A stretch of DNA of 59,237 nt from Martinezella calliandrae (GCF_030272695.1 NZ_JARFYN010000042.1:1-59237); one strand, 5' to 3'. Shown: positions 1 to 8,805, numbered from the stretch's first letter. Translations and numbers: made by a program. The notes: a model not told the origin generated them from the letters alone.

Positions 1-164
1 TCGTTTTATCTTCGCATGGTCACTCTGGCGGCGCATGCATCAAGCGTCTGCAATGATCGCTCACTATAAATCAAGAGATCAAACGCAACTGTAGTACTAC
101 CCCGCTCGCGCGCGGCAGCATATCGACATCGGCAATCGTACCCCGTTCGACCGGTCAATAAAGC

Positions 165-635
165 TCAAGCGGCCGTAGGCTTCATCGCCGGCGGCCAGCT
201 ATGCGTCTCGGTCTTGCGCCGAGAGGCCCAGGCGTAGAGCGCGTCATAGATGACGAAGCCATGCTTCAGTACCTCCTGATCATCGGGCGTCAGATCCCGA
301 AGTCCCATGGAGATCGCGAGCAGCCCGGCCGATTGCGGCGTGAGCTCGTGCCGGTCCGTGTCCGCGCCGCGAACAATGGCGGTGATGGTCATGATTGCCG
401 GATCACTGCCGAGTCCATGCTTGGCGACGAAGGTGTCGAAGCTGCAGCCATCGCCGACATGGGTGTATTCGACGCCGGGAACATCGTAGGGGATGGCACC
501 GGTTTCCTCCGCCACCTTGATCACCTGGTCCGGCGGTACGAACAGGAATTCTGGTTCCTTGTCGATGAACCGCGCGATCAGCCAGGGGCAGGCGATACGG
601 TCGATGACCGGACGTTCGCGAGTAACCCATTTCAT
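165..635 (-). CDS. Short ChrB-type chromate resistance protein (C-terminal domain only)
   Basis: 156-residue protein matching only the C-terminal domain of ChrB. Residues 3-25 carry the hallmark D-R-I-A-C-x-W-L-I-x-R-F-I-D stretch, followed by H-V-G-D-G-C-S-F; the same blocks recur in the full-length ChrB encoded divergently at 824. The start is set by an excellent Shine-Dalgarno (AAGGAGGA) a few bases upstream of the ATG at 635, so the longer open frame reaching 710 is not needed. ChrB proteins regulate or assist chromate efflux; whether this stand-alone domain is enzymatic, regulatory or a metal sensor cannot be read from sequence. No signal peptide, so cytoplasmic. Family assignment is confident, exact role is not. 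Confidence 0.85.
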   Translation of the reverse strand: MKWVTRERPVIDRIACPWLIARFIDKEPEFLFVPPDQVIKVAEETGAIPYDVPGVEYTHVGDGCSFDTFVAKHGLGSDPAIMTITAIVRGADTDRHELTPQSAGLLAISMGLRDLTPDDQEVLKHGFVIYDALYAWASRRKTETHSWPPAMKPTAA

Positions 636-794
636 GTCACTATCCTCCTTGAGGGATTTCCAGCATGTGCAAATGGGGCGGTCGGGCGCCGATTGCATGC
701 CCAGTAGCAAATTCGCGGGAGAGCGCGTACGCGTTCAGGCTCGACACGACCGAACCAAGGCTACGCCCGAACTGAAATAGATACAAGTGTTGCA

Positions 795-822
795 TTTATA
801 CGCCCTGATGATACAGTATAAA
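795..822. promoter_or_regulatory. Inverted repeat at the chrB start
   Basis: A perfect 7-bp inverted repeat, TTTATAC (795-801) and GTATAAA (816-822), ends one base before the chrB ATG (824). No Shine-Dalgarno is visible upstream of that ATG, so chrB may be leaderless or very weakly translated. The position suits an autoregulatory operator overlapping the promoter. ChrB has been described as a chromate-responsive regulator in chr operons, but the use of this particular site is inference. Confidence 0.45.
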
Positions 823-823
823 C

Positions 824-1810
824 ATGAGCGATAATGCAACCTCGGTGGAGCGACGCTGGCTGCTTCTGATCCACCAACTGCCGAGCAAGCCAGCCTACTT
901 CCGGGTGAAGATCTGGCGCCGCCTACAGCGCATCGGCGCCGTCGCCGTCAAGAGCACGGTCTACGCGCTGCCAGCGAATGCCGAGACACAAGAGGATTTC
1001 GAATGGCTCTTGAAGGAGATCATCGAAGGCGGTGGAGAGGCCATGGTGTGCGAGGCGCGCCTCATCGACGGCCTCTCCGACGCTCAGGCGCACGCCCTGT
1101 TCGACGCGGCTCGCGACGAGGACTACGAGGCGATCGCCAACGAGGCACGGATGCTTTCAGCACGACTGGTGGCGCATGCGAAGGCGGAGGAACGGGCAGA
1201 CGTTCGCGCGATGACCGGTCGTTTGCGCAAGCGGCTTGCCGACGTGGCCGCGATCGATTTCTTCGGAGCGACCGGCCGGCTTTCTGCGGAGAGCTTGATT
1301 GCGGAACTGGAGCACATGCTAATAGAGGACGCGGACATGGTCGAAGAACGCCAGGAGGCTCCACCGCTCAAGGTGGCCGATCTGAAGGGGCGCATCTGGG
1401 TCACCCGCAAGGGCGTGCATGTCGACCGGATCGCCTGCAGTTGGCTCATCCGCCGCTTCATCGACCCGGATGCTGCGATCCGCTTTAGGCCGGGCAAAGG
1501 CTACGTCCCGAATCCGGGCGAAATTCGCTTCGACATGTTCGAGGGCGAGATAACCCATGAAGGCGATCGATGCAGTTTCGAGACCCTGATTGCCAAGGCC
1601 GGCATCGCCGATCCCGCGTTGCACGCCATTGCCGAGATCGTTCACGACATCGATTTGAAGGACATGAAGTTCGGACGCGAGGAGACGAGCGGCATCGCCA
1701 GTCTGATTGCCGGAATCTGCGCGGCCAACCCGCAGGATGAACAACGCATCGCTCAGGGGGCGCCCGTCTTCGACAACCTCTACCAATATTTCCGCGCGAA
1801 GCGCGGCTGA
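824..1810 (+). CDS. chrB: Chromate resistance regulator ChrB
   Basis: 328-residue full-length ChrB. The N-terminal domain (about 1-150) begins with W-L-L-L-I-H-Q-L-P and contains a basic W-R-R-L-Q-R-I-G-A segment. The C-terminal domain (about 188-325) carries D-R-I-A-C-S-W-L-I-R-R-F-I-D and H-E-G-D-R-C-S-F-E-T, shared with the short paralogue at 165-635. It sits 14 bp upstream of chrA, the classic chrBA order, and is probably cotranscribed with it. In characterised systems ChrB is a chromate-responsive activator or repressor needed for high-level resistance. No Shine-Dalgarno is seen before the ATG; an inverted repeat abuts the start. Confidence 0.93.
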   Translation: MSDNATSVERRWLLLIHQLPSKPAYFRVKIWRRLQRIGAVAVKSTVYALPANAETQEDFEWLLKEIIEGGGEAMVCEARLIDGLSDAQAHALFDAARDEDYEAIANEARMLSARLVAHAKAEERADVRAMTGRLRKRLADVAAIDFFGATGRLSAESLIAELEHMLIEDADMVEERQEAPPLKVADLKGRIWVTRKGVHVDRIACSWLIRRFIDPDAAIRFRPGKGYVPNPGEIRFDMFEGEITHEGDRCSFETLIAKAGIADPALHAIAEIVHDIDLKDMKFGREETSGIASLIAGICAANPQDEQRIAQGAPVFDNLYQYFRAKRG

Positions 1811-1824
1811 CGCGGACCCCAACA

Positions 1825-3240
1825 ATGAACAGGATCAAGAGTCTCGATGCTACCCCGGTACAGCGCGCTGGTCCGCCTTCCCATGGGATTTCATTTGGCG
1901 AAGCAGTCCGCGTCTGGGCGCGCGTGGCCGCGCTGAGCTTCGGCGGCCCCGCCGGTCAAATTGCCGTCATGCACCGGATCATTGTCGAGGAGAAGCGCTG
2001 GATTGGCGAAACGCGCTTCCTGCATGCGCTGAACTACTGCACGCTGCTGCCTGGACCAGAGGCGCAGCAGCTTGCGATCTATATCGGCTGGCTTCTGCAC
2101 AAAACCAAGGGCGGGCTGGTGGCGGGGATTTTGTTCGTGCTGCCCGGCGTCGTCGCTATCATGGCGCTGAGCTGGATCTACGCCATCTTCGGTAACATCG
2201 GAGCGGTACAGGCGCTTTTCTTCGGATTGAAGGCGGCGGTCTTGGCGATCGTGCTCGAGGCTGTTCTCCGGATTGGTCGGCGGGCTCTCAGGAACAACGT
2301 CATGGTAGGCCTTGCTGTAGCGGCCTTCATCGCTCTCTTCCTGTTCCATGCCCCCTTCCCGCTCGTCGTGCTGGTCGCCGGTGTCGTCGGCTACCTCGGT
2401 GGCCGGGGCGGCTGGGTAGCATTCCGCGCGGCCAACAGCCACGGCAAGGTCGGAGGCGAACAGGTTGCCGACGCCGACAGCGTTGTCGGCGAAGAGATCC
2501 CCGAGCACGCCCGCCCGCCGATCAGTTGGTCGCTCAAGGTCGCGACAGTCGGGCTGCTGCTTTGGGGCGGTCCCGTCCTTGCACTGCTGATATTTCTCGG
2601 ACAGGGCAACGTCTTCACGGACATCGCGATCTTCTTTTCGAAGATGGCCATGGTCACCTTCGGCGGTGCCTACGCCGTCTTGTCATATGTTGCTCAACAG
2701 GCGGTGGACCACTATCACTGGCTGAAGCCCGGCGAGATGCTGGATGGCCTCGGCATGGCCGAAACCACGCCCGGCCCGCTGATTATGGTGACGCAGTTCG
2801 TTGGCTTCATGGGCGCCTATCGCGCGCCGGGGGTCCTCAGTCCATTGCTTGCAGGTACGTTGGGCGGCCTGCTGACGACATGGGTGACGTTCGTCCCCTG
2901 CTTTCTCTGGATCTTCCTTGGCGCGCCGTTCATGGAGACCATGCGCAACAACAGGGCGCTCTCGGCGGCACTGGCGGCAGTCACCGCGGCTGTCGTCGGG
3001 GTCATTTTGAATCTCGCGGTATGGTTCGCGCTGCATGTCCTGTTTCGCGAACTCCACGAAGTTCGCGGCTTTGGCATGGCCATCGATCTCCCGGTACTGA
3101 GCTCCGTCAACGTCCCGTCCCTGGTCCTGACACTGGGCGCCATCGTCGCGGTGTTCCGCTTCAAGATCGGCATGCTGGCGGTGCTCGCCGCTTGCTCGAT
3201 CCTTGGGCTTGCCTATGGACTGCTCATGGGTTGGGTGTAG
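1825..3240 (+). CDS. chrA: Chromate efflux transporter ChrA
   Basis: 471-residue polytopic inner-membrane protein of the CHR family, long (two-domain) type. The N-terminal half holds the F-G-G-P-A-G-Q-I motif near residue 38 and a P-G-P-E-A-Q-Q-L motif near 77. The second half repeats the pattern with T-F-G-G-A-Y-A-V and T-P-G-P-L-I-M-V, as expected for the antiparallel duplicated architecture. ChrA exports chromate, probably coupled to the proton-motive force. It follows chrB by 14 bp. The 123-bp gap to the next gene contains an imperfect GC hairpin (about 3246-3266), so the downstream PepSY gene may be a separate or attenuated unit. Confidence 0.95.
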   Translation: MNRIKSLDATPVQRAGPPSHGISFGEAVRVWARVAALSFGGPAGQIAVMHRIIVEEKRWIGETRFLHALNYCTLLPGPEAQQLAIYIGWLLHKTKGGLVAGILFVLPGVVAIMALSWIYAIFGNIGAVQALFFGLKAAVLAIVLEAVLRIGRRALRNNVMVGLAVAAFIALFLFHAPFPLVVLVAGVVGYLGGRGGWVAFRAANSHGKVGGEQVADADSVVGEEIPEHARPPISWSLKVATVGLLLWGGPVLALLIFLGQGNVFTDIAIFFSKMAMVTFGGAYAVLSYVAQQAVDHYHWLKPGEMLDGLGMAETTPGPLIMVTQFVGFMGAYRAPGVLSPLLAGTLGGLLTTWVTFVPCFLWIFLGAPFMETMRNNRALSAALAAVTAAVVGVILNLAVWFALHVLFRELHEVRGFGMAIDLPVLSSVNVPSLVLTLGAIVAVFRFKIGMLAVLAACSILGLAYGLLMGWV

Positions 3241-3363
3241 CGACATTGGGCGCGTCGTTCGCGCCAAATCCGGCTAATCACGAACACGGACAGCAAACAG
3301 ACAGGTTCGCCGTTCTATCGATTTTCCCGTCGGCCTTAAGGGGCAATAGCAAAGGGTAAAATC

Positions 3364-3630
3364 ATGAAGCTGAAACTTGTAACCGCACTCGCGATCATAA
3401 CCGCCACTCCCGCACTGGCGCTTGCCAGCCCGAGCTGCACCGGCGAACCGAAGTCCAAATGGATGTCCGAGGATGCCATGAAAGCGAGGATCGACGCGAT
3501 GGGCTACAAGGTCAAGACGTTCCAGATCACCGGCAATTGCTATGAAATCTACGGCAAGGATAAGAGTGGCAGTCGCGCCGAGGTCTATTTCAACCCGGTC
3601 TCGGGTGACATTGTCCAAATGGGCGACTGA
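3364..3630 (+). CDS. Small exported PepSY-domain protein
   Basis: 88-residue protein with an N-terminal signal peptide (cleavage plausible after A-L-A near residue 21). The mature part contains a PepSY-like core, including S-E-D-A-M-K-A-R-I and E-V-Y-F-N-P-V-S-G-D-I. Two cysteines (C-T-G near 25 and N-C-Y near 59) could form a periplasmic disulfide. PepSY proteins are often found with membrane cytochromes and two-component systems. Here the gene is followed after 3 bp by a cytochrome b561-like gene, and then by an overlapping response-regulator/kinase pair, so it is probably the first gene of a four-gene operon. Confidence 0.82.
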   Translation: MKLKLVTALAIITATPALALASPSCTGEPKSKWMSEDAMKARIDAMGYKVKTFQITGNCYEIYGKDKSGSRAEVYFNPVSGDIVQMGD

Positions 3631-3633
3631 CCG

Positions 3634-4200
3634 ATGACGACGATCTCATCGAAAAAGGGGGGCGCCCAGCCCTCCACCGCCACCTTACGCGTGATCAAGG
3701 TGTGGGATCCGGTGGTAAGGCTGTTTCACTGGACCATTGTAACGGCTTGCGTCCTCAACCTCTTCATCCTGGATGAAGGCAAATACTGGCACCGCGTTAC
3801 AGGATACACTGTTGCCTTCGCTATCGCTCTCCGTTTCATCTGGGGTTTCGTTGGCACGAAACACGCGCGGTTCGCTGACTTCCTGCCGACGCCGGCAAAG
3901 GTCATGAACCAGATCCTTAGTATTCTGGATGGCAACGAGAAGCGGTACGTTGGCCACAATCCACTGGCATCGGTCATGATGCTCTGCCTGATGATGCTTC
4001 TCGCGGCGACGGCGCTGACCGGCTGGATGACAACGCTCGATGCCTTCTGGGGCGAAAAATGGCTGGAAGAATTGCACCGCAGCATCGCCAACGGCATTAT
4101 GGTGCTCGCATTTGTCCATGCCGGCGCTGCCGTCATCGAAAGCTGGAGGCATAGGGAAAATCTCGTCTGGTCGATGGTCACAGGTCGAAAGAAGGCATGA
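3634..4200 (+). CDS. Cytochrome b561-like membrane protein
   Basis: 188-residue membrane protein with about four transmembrane helices and candidate haem-ligating histidines at H32 (L-F-H-W), H53 (Y-W-H-R), H148 (E-L-H-R) and H162 (F-V-H-A), the pattern of bacterial di-haem cytochrome b561 proteins. It probably passes electrons across the inner membrane to a periplasmic acceptor. The PepSY gene lies 3 bp upstream, and its stop overlaps the next start (ATGA at 4197-4200), so translation is coupled to the response regulator. Haem binding is inferred from the histidines and family; the physiological partner is unknown. Confidence 0.85.
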   Translation: MTTISSKKGGAQPSTATLRVIKVWDPVVRLFHWTIVTACVLNLFILDEGKYWHRVTGYTVAFAIALRFIWGFVGTKHARFADFLPTPAKVMNQILSILDGNEKRYVGHNPLASVMMLCLMMLLAATALTGWMTTLDAFWGEKWLEELHRSIANGIMVLAFVHAGAAVIESWRHRENLVWSMVTGRKKA

Positions 4201-4874
4201 GGATACTGCTAATCGAGGACAGCGCCCGGCTTCGCGAACTGCTTTGCGAGACCATCCGAGATGCCGGATGGAAAATTGATGCCTTCGCAACCGCGCAGGA
4301 AGGGCGGCTTACACTCGAAAGCGCGAATTACGATCTCCTTCTTCTCGACCTCGGTCTGCCTGACGAAGACGGGATTGACATGTTGAAATCGCTCCGGGCG
4401 GCAAGGGTTCAAATGCCTGTCCTCGTGCTGACGGCACGCGGGGCTATTGACGAACGCATCATCGGCTTGGATGCGGGCGCGGACGACTATCTCGCCAAGC
4501 CATTTCATAATGGCGAGTTGATCGCGCGCATTCGCGCCCTGATGCGCCGGGCGCCTGTGACGGCCATGCCAACATTGGAGTTCGCGGCCATTCAGTACGA
4601 GGTGGCTCAGGGCTGCGTAACCTGTGCCGGGAGCGAGATTGCGCTGACACCGTCGGAGAAGGGGCTGCTCGAACTACTGCTGCGTAACGGCGGCACGGTA
4701 GTGCCCAAGCCAAAGATCGAACATGCTCTTTCCGAATTCGGCGGCGAGAAAAGCAGCAATGCCATCGAACTGGCCATTTCGCGATTACGCAAGAAGCTCG
4801 AAGGACATCCGACCAGAGCGGTCATCGAAACCATCAGGGGCGTGGGATATATGATGCGCGAGGTACGCGATTGA
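4197..4874 (+). CDS. OmpR-family response regulator (QseB/PmrA-like)
   Basis: 225 residues: a receiver domain (1-115) with acidic pocket E7-D8, phosphoacceptor D51 in L-L-L-L-D-L-G-L-P, T-A-R at the switch position and K-P-F; then a winged-helix DNA-binding domain (about 125-222) ending in I-E-T-I-R-G-V-G-Y. Start ATG overlaps the stop of the cytochrome gene, and its stop overlaps the TTG start of the kinase gene, so all three are translationally coupled. It probably controls this PepSY/cytochrome operon, as QseBC-like pairs next to PepSY and cytochrome b561 genes often do. Confidence 0.92.
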   Translation: MRILLIEDSARLRELLCETIRDAGWKIDAFATAQEGRLTLESANYDLLLLDLGLPDEDGIDMLKSLRAARVQMPVLVLTARGAIDERIIGLDAGADDYLAKPFHNGELIARIRALMRRAPVTAMPTLEFAAIQYEVAQGCVTCAGSEIALTPSEKGLLELLLRNGGTVVPKPKIEHALSEFGGEKSSNAIELAISRLRKKLEGHPTRAVIETIRGVGYMMREVRD

Positions 4875-6226
4875 GCCGGTCACGTCCTACGCTTGGCACC
4901 ATTCTGACACGTCGGATCGCGTTCTTTGCGGTGCTGGCGATGGTCTTTCAGCTCGCCGTCGTCGTCTTCGACTACTATTGGAATGTCGGCGAGCTCTCGC
5001 GCCTATTCGTCGAACAGGAAACCGAGAGGCTCGCGGCCGGCATCGCCGCGGCGGCCGGAGGTGTCCGCTACGATCTTCCCGAAAATGTGCGCCAACGTTA
5101 CCAGCATTCGCAAACCGGCTACGTCGCACAAATTCGGGACGCCAAAGGCAGTCTGGTTTTCGAATCCTGCGACGATGCGTGTGAAAGCCGGTTTCTTTCC
5201 CGGGAAGTCAATCCGCCAGACTTCTGGCTAAGATCGCTTAAACCAGGCCGGCCCCTCACGCTGGTCGGTGGCCGCGCGTTCCTCATCGGAAACCAGCGCT
5301 TCGTCGTCGACGTAGCCACGATGGGGGACCCACAAAATGTGGTCTCGGATGTCCTCTGGAACGAAATCATCGAACACATGATCGTCCCGATGAGCATTCT
5401 GCTGGTGCTCGTTCTTGGCGCGACTCTGCTCTCAGTGCGCCAGGCGCTCAAACCAGTGCGGGCGGCGGCCGAGGCGGCCGACCAGATTGACCCGATGAAT
5501 TCGCGCTCGCACCTGCAGTTTCAGGAGATGCCGCGCGAGGTTGCGCATCTTGCAATTGCCGTCAACCGCGCCTTCGAACGCGTCGGGGAGCTTATGAAGT
5601 CCCAGAAGGTTCTGACGTCCGGAATCGCGCACGAAGTCCGCACTCCGCTTGCAGCGATCAAGCTGGAACTCGGCCGCATCGATCATCCGAGGGCGAGAAA
5701 GGCAGAAGCAGATCTCGACGATCTCGTGCGTTTCGTCGGACAGCTGACGACGCTCGCTCGCCTCGACACGTTCGATCATGCGATGTTCGAAAAGATCGAT
5801 CTCGTCGAACTGTCATCAAGTGTCGTCGAGCAGCTTGCTCCATGGGTCTACGAAAACAAACGTTCGCTCGAGCTTTCCGCTCAGATCGACACATCAATCG
5901 TTCAGGGTGTTGCGGCCCTCTTGAGAGATGCTCTGCGCAATCTCATCGAAAATGCCGTGCGCCATACCCCTGAACATACCAATATCGTCGTGCATGTAGG
6001 CAGCCGCACTGTTCAGGTCGAGGATCGATATCAGGAGGGCTGTCGGCAAAAAACCAATGTTGGCCACCGTCCCGACAGCCTTGGCATAGGCCTGAAAATT
6101 GTGGAGCGCATCGCCGAAATACACGGAGGCTCGCTCCGCTGCTCTTCGTCCAAGCATGGCCACGTGTTCGAATTGGAAATTGGTCCGCGAATTGGCGAAG
6201 GAACAGCGATGCGTCAGCGCGCTTAG
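4871..6226 (+). CDS. Sensor histidine kinase with an atypical G1 box
   Basis: 451 residues. Starts at TTG (4871) overlapping the TGA of the response regulator. TM1 at about 13-35, a periplasmic sensor region (about 36-170), TM2 at about 171-190, then a dimerisation domain with H254 in G-I-A-H-E-V-R-T-P-L. The ATPase domain has an N box (N-L-I-E-N-A-V-R-H) and a good G2 box (L-G-I-G-L-K-I-V-E-R). The G1 box, normally D-x-G-x-G, reads V-E-D-R-Y-Q-E-G-C, lacking the usual glycines. The reading frame is otherwise intact, so this may be a low-activity or specialised kinase. Partner is the preceding regulator. Confidence 0.88.
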   Translation: MSRSRPTLGTILTRRIAFFAVLAMVFQLAVVVFDYYWNVGELSRLFVEQETERLAAGIAAAAGGVRYDLPENVRQRYQHSQTGYVAQIRDAKGSLVFESCDDACESRFLSREVNPPDFWLRSLKPGRPLTLVGGRAFLIGNQRFVVDVATMGDPQNVVSDVLWNEIIEHMIVPMSILLVLVLGATLLSVRQALKPVRAAAEAADQIDPMNSRSHLQFQEMPREVAHLAIAVNRAFERVGELMKSQKVLTSGIAHEVRTPLAAIKLELGRIDHPRARKAEADLDDLVRFVGQLTTLARLDTFDHAMFEKIDLVELSSSVVEQLAPWVYENKRSLELSAQIDTSIVQGVAALLRDALRNLIENAVRHTPEHTNIVVHVGSRTVQVEDRYQEGCRQKTNVGHRPDSLGIGLKIVERIAEIHGGSLRCSSSKHGHVFELEIGPRIGEGTAMRQRA

Positions 6227-6586
6227 TTCCCTATGAACGGCCCCAGAACAGGTGCTGGCGCCGGACGGTTACTTGTCGCGGCTCCCGGCGGCTATGTTGG
6301 CTAATATTAGTTGAAATTCTCAGATGCCATCGCAGCAACGGTCGAGAAGAGCAATGATACTCGAAGCTTCGTAGCCGGTGTCTACGTACCATTGTACCAC
6401 CGTTTCCTGAAGGCTTTTGATGATGAACGGTCTATGGCTCATGGCAAAGCTATTGAGCATGCCAACGCCCAATATGGCCAGTCGTGCCGTCTTTTCGAAA
6501 CGAAGGCCGCTTTCTAGCCGTCGAACGCTTTCCACGACGTCGGATTTGTGGCGACGTCAGCACCCTTCTGGCCGGCTGCATGCCGA
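6227..6586. other. Gap between kinase gene and acid-sugar kinase gene
   Basis: No recognised gene. A minus-strand open frame lies at 6320-6535 (listed separately) and a competing plus-strand frame at 6311-6517 has a TTG start. I see no terminator with a T-run after the kinase gene and no repeat. Confidence 0.4.
6320..6535 (-). CDS. Hypothetical 71-residue ORF, possibly a fragment
   Basis: Minus-strand frame starting at GTG. The translated C-terminal part (I-I-K-S-L-Q-E-T-V-V-Q-W-Y-V-D-T-G-Y) has composition and codon use like real rhizobial coding sequence, but no clear ribosome-binding site precedes it and I do not recognise the family. It lies 51 bp downstream of the acid-sugar kinase gene on the same strand, so it could be the 3' remnant of a truncated gene. 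Confidence 0.25.
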   Translation of the reverse strand: MESVRRLESGLRFEKTARLAILGVGMLNSFAMSHRPFIIKSLQETVVQWYVDTGYEASSIIALLDRCCDGI

Positions 6587-7651
6587 TCAGGCCGGAGAAC
6601 ACGCTCCGCCCACGATTTCACTTAGGACGTCTTCAGCACCGAAACCTCCAGATTTGGTGATCAGATGTGCGGTCCTGCCCCCGAGATTGAAGGAGGAGAT
6701 CGGCAGACTTGCCTCGATTTCGCCGATCGGGTGCAAAGTATCGACACCGGCAGCCCGCAGAATGGCGGCCGCGGTATCTCCGCCCGATGCGATCAAAGTG
6801 CGCGGTGTTTGGCGCTCAATCAGCGCAGCGATACCTTCGCCGAAACGGCAGGCGACGGTGGCGCCGTCCTCGGCGGGTCCGGCCTCGATGCATCGCACCA
6901 GCGTGACGGGCGAACGCTGTGTCACAATCGCGGGAACCTCTCCCTTTGGAGCGACTATATCCGTCACGTCGGCGCGGACACGCGTTAGATGCTCCATTTG
7001 GCGGATGGTGATGGGATCACGCGAGCCCACGGCGATCAGCAGGGGAAACTCGAAAGCGATCGGGGCGACGCAATCAGTTCCTCGCGCCAAATGTTTCGCC
7101 AGCGCCTGCCCTAAGCCCCTAGCTCCGACCGCAAGCACATGAGGATCGGCCAAAATCTGTGCGGCGACGGCCGAAAGATCAGCCTGAGTTACTATGTCGG
7201 GGGCATGAACGCCGATTGAAGCGGGGAAGGCCGGCAGCGGGATCGGCTGATCGACACCCATGCCCGTCACATGCCCCGCCCGCTGCAAGCGCCCCTGTTC
7301 GGGAATGGCCGGGACCAAGGCGATCTCGTCGCGCTGCAGGCCCCGCAACATGGCGACGGATTCCGCCACCACGTTTCCCTTCAATCGACTGTCGATTTTC
7401 TTAAAATAGACCCTTGGCGAGAACCGCCGTAGAAGATCTGTCGTGTGGAGCAGGCGCTCCTGCGCCTCGGCCTCGCTGACATGGCGCGTGCCGGTCGCGA
7501 CGGTCAGCACGACCGGATCCTCTTTCATCGCCTTGTCCAAATGATCCGGGCTGAGAGCGACTGCGACCGACATTCCACATTGCGCGAATGGCGTCGCTGT
7601 ATCGATGGCGCCGGTCAGATCGTCTGCGACAATGGCAATTTCCAGAAACAT
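6587..7651 (-). CDS. Four-carbon acid sugar kinase family protein (DUF1537)
   Basis: 354 residues. N-terminal domain begins I-A-I-V-A-D-D-L-T-G-A-I-D-T-A, the sugar-binding signature of the OtnK/DtnK family, with Y-F-K-K-I-D-S-R-L-K-G-N near residue 85. The C-terminal nucleotide-binding domain carries A-S-G-G-D-T-A-A near 290 and K-S-G-G-F-G near 337. These enzymes phosphorylate D-threonate, D-erythronate or related four-carbon acids at the 4-hydroxyl, giving the substrate of PdxA2-type dehydrogenases, one of which is divergently encoded at 7813. At 354 residues it is shorter than the usual ~420, but both conserved ends are present. Start supported by GAGGAA upstream. Confidence 0.88.
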   Translation of the reverse strand: MFLEIAIVADDLTGAIDTATPFAQCGMSVAVALSPDHLDKAMKEDPVVLTVATGTRHVSEAEAQERLLHTTDLLRRFSPRVYFKKIDSRLKGNVVAESVAMLRGLQRDEIALVPAIPEQGRLQRAGHVTGMGVDQPIPLPAFPASIGVHAPDIVTQADLSAVAAQILADPHVLAVGARGLGQALAKHLARGTDCVAPIAFEFPLLIAVGSRDPITIRQMEHLTRVRADVTDIVAPKGEVPAIVTQRSPVTLVRCIEAGPAEDGATVACRFGEGIAALIERQTPRTLIASGGDTAAAILRAAGVDTLHPIGEIEASLPISSFNLGGRTAHLITKSGGFGAEDVLSEIVGGACSPA

Positions 7652-7718
7652 GGTTGTTCCTCACGATGAATAGTTCACTCAGATTGCTAGCGGAGAGTGG
7701 ACCAAAGCGTCAAACAAA

Positions 7719-7762
7719 ATGATCGAATCATTCATTTCTGAAATATTTGATTGAAAAGATCA
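7719..7762. promoter_or_regulatory. Candidate DeoR-type operators in a divergent promoter
   Basis: Between the divergent kinase (start 7651) and pdxA2 (start 7813) lies an AT-rich stretch with two dyads: ATGAT-CGA-ATCAT (7719-7731) and TGAT-N7-ATCA (7748-7762), with centres about 30 bp (three turns) apart. The DeoR regulator is encoded directly after pdxA2, so these are the obvious candidate sites. Assignment is inference. Confidence 0.4.
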
Positions 7763-7812
7763 CTGAGATGCGTTTTCATGATGCTTAGCGGCGGATATCC
7801 GAGGACGGACGA

Positions 7813-8805
7813 ATGACTAAGCCAATCATAGCAATCACGATGGGCGATCCTTCCGGCATCGGACCGGAGATCATCGCCAAGGCGCTGTCGTTGCCGATAG
7901 TTCGGGAATTTTGCCGACCGGTGGTCGTTGGTGATTTGGACAGGATGCGAAAGGCCGCCGCCATCTTGCAAACAACGGTGGCGATCCGGCCGATCACTGC
8001 AATCGGCCATGCCAGCGAGAAGATCGGGATCGACGTTCTCCAGACGGGCGATCTTCCGTCCGAACTGCCCTTCGGCGTCGTAAGCCGCGAGGGCGGTGAA
8101 GCCGCCTATCAATTCATCGTCTCGGCTGTCGAGCTTGCGCAATCCAAGCAGGTCGACGCCATCTGCACGGCGCCCTTGAGCAAGGAAGCGCTGCATCTTG
8201 CAGGACATCGATATCCGGGACACACCGAACTCATCGCGCATCTGACACACACCAAGGAAGTCTCGATGATGCTGGCTTCGCCGAAGCTGCGCGTCGTCCA
8301 TGTCACGACCCATATAGGTCTCATCGACGCCATCGCGAAGATCGAACCGGGGCTGGTTCTGCGGACCATCGAACGCGGGCGCGCGGCACTCATCGGCACG
8401 ATGGGCCGTGAACCACGCATCGGCGTCTGTGCCATCAATCCGCATGCCGGCGAAAACGGGCTTTTCGGGCACGACGAGGAAGCGATCAAGATCGCGCCGG
8501 CCGTCGCCGAAGCAATCAGGAAGGGCTATGACGTATTGGGTCCACTCGCCGCGGATACCCTCTTCTTCCGGGCTGTGCGGGGCGATTTCGACCTCGTCGT
8601 GGCTATGTATCACGATCAGGGACACGGACCAGTCAAGGTGCTCGGCATCGAGGAAGGCGTCAACGTTACCGTGGGCCTGCCGATCGTTCGCACGTCGGTC
8701 GATCACGGAACCGCCTTCGATATTGCCGGCCAGGGCAAGGCCGATGAGCGCAGCTTGATCTATGCTCTGCGTCAGGCCGCGATTCTATCCGGCAAAGCCG
8801 CCTGA
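7813..8805 (+). CDS. pdxA2: PdxA2-type 4-phospho-D-threonate/erythronate dehydrogenase
   Basis: 330 residues of the PdxA family. Sequence starts with I-A-I-T-M-G-D-P-S-G-I-G-P-E-I, the nucleotide-binding signature, and has metal-binding histidines in G-H-T-E-L-I-A-H and M-Y-H-D-Q-G-H-G-P-V-K. PdxA proper makes pyridoxal precursor; the PdxA2 subgroup oxidises 4-phospho-D-threonate or 4-phospho-D-erythronate with NAD to give dihydroxyacetone phosphate and CO2. The neighbouring DUF1537 kinase and DeoR regulator strongly favour the catabolic PdxA2 role over B6 synthesis. Ribosome-binding site GAGGA upstream. Confidence 0.88.
   Translation: MTKPIIAITMGDPSGIGPEIIAKALSLPIVREFCRPVVVGDLDRMRKAAAILQTTVAIRPITAIGHASEKIGIDVLQTGDLPSELPFGVVSREGGEAAYQFIVSAVELAQSKQVDAICTAPLSKEALHLAGHRYPGHTELIAHLTHTKEVSMMLASPKLRVVHVTTHIGLIDAIAKIEPGLVLRTIERGRAALIGTMGREPRIGVCAINPHAGENGLFGHDEEAIKIAPAVAEAIRKGYDVLGPLAADTLFFRAVRGDFDLVVAMYHDQGHGPVKVLGIEEGVNVTVGLPIVRTSVDHGTAFDIAGQGKADERSLIYALRQAAILSGKAA

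Noticed and set aside
7813..8805. Biosynthetic PdxA (vitamin B6 pathway)
   Set aside because: Adjacent DUF1537 kinase and DeoR regulator point to the catabolic PdxA2 subgroup.
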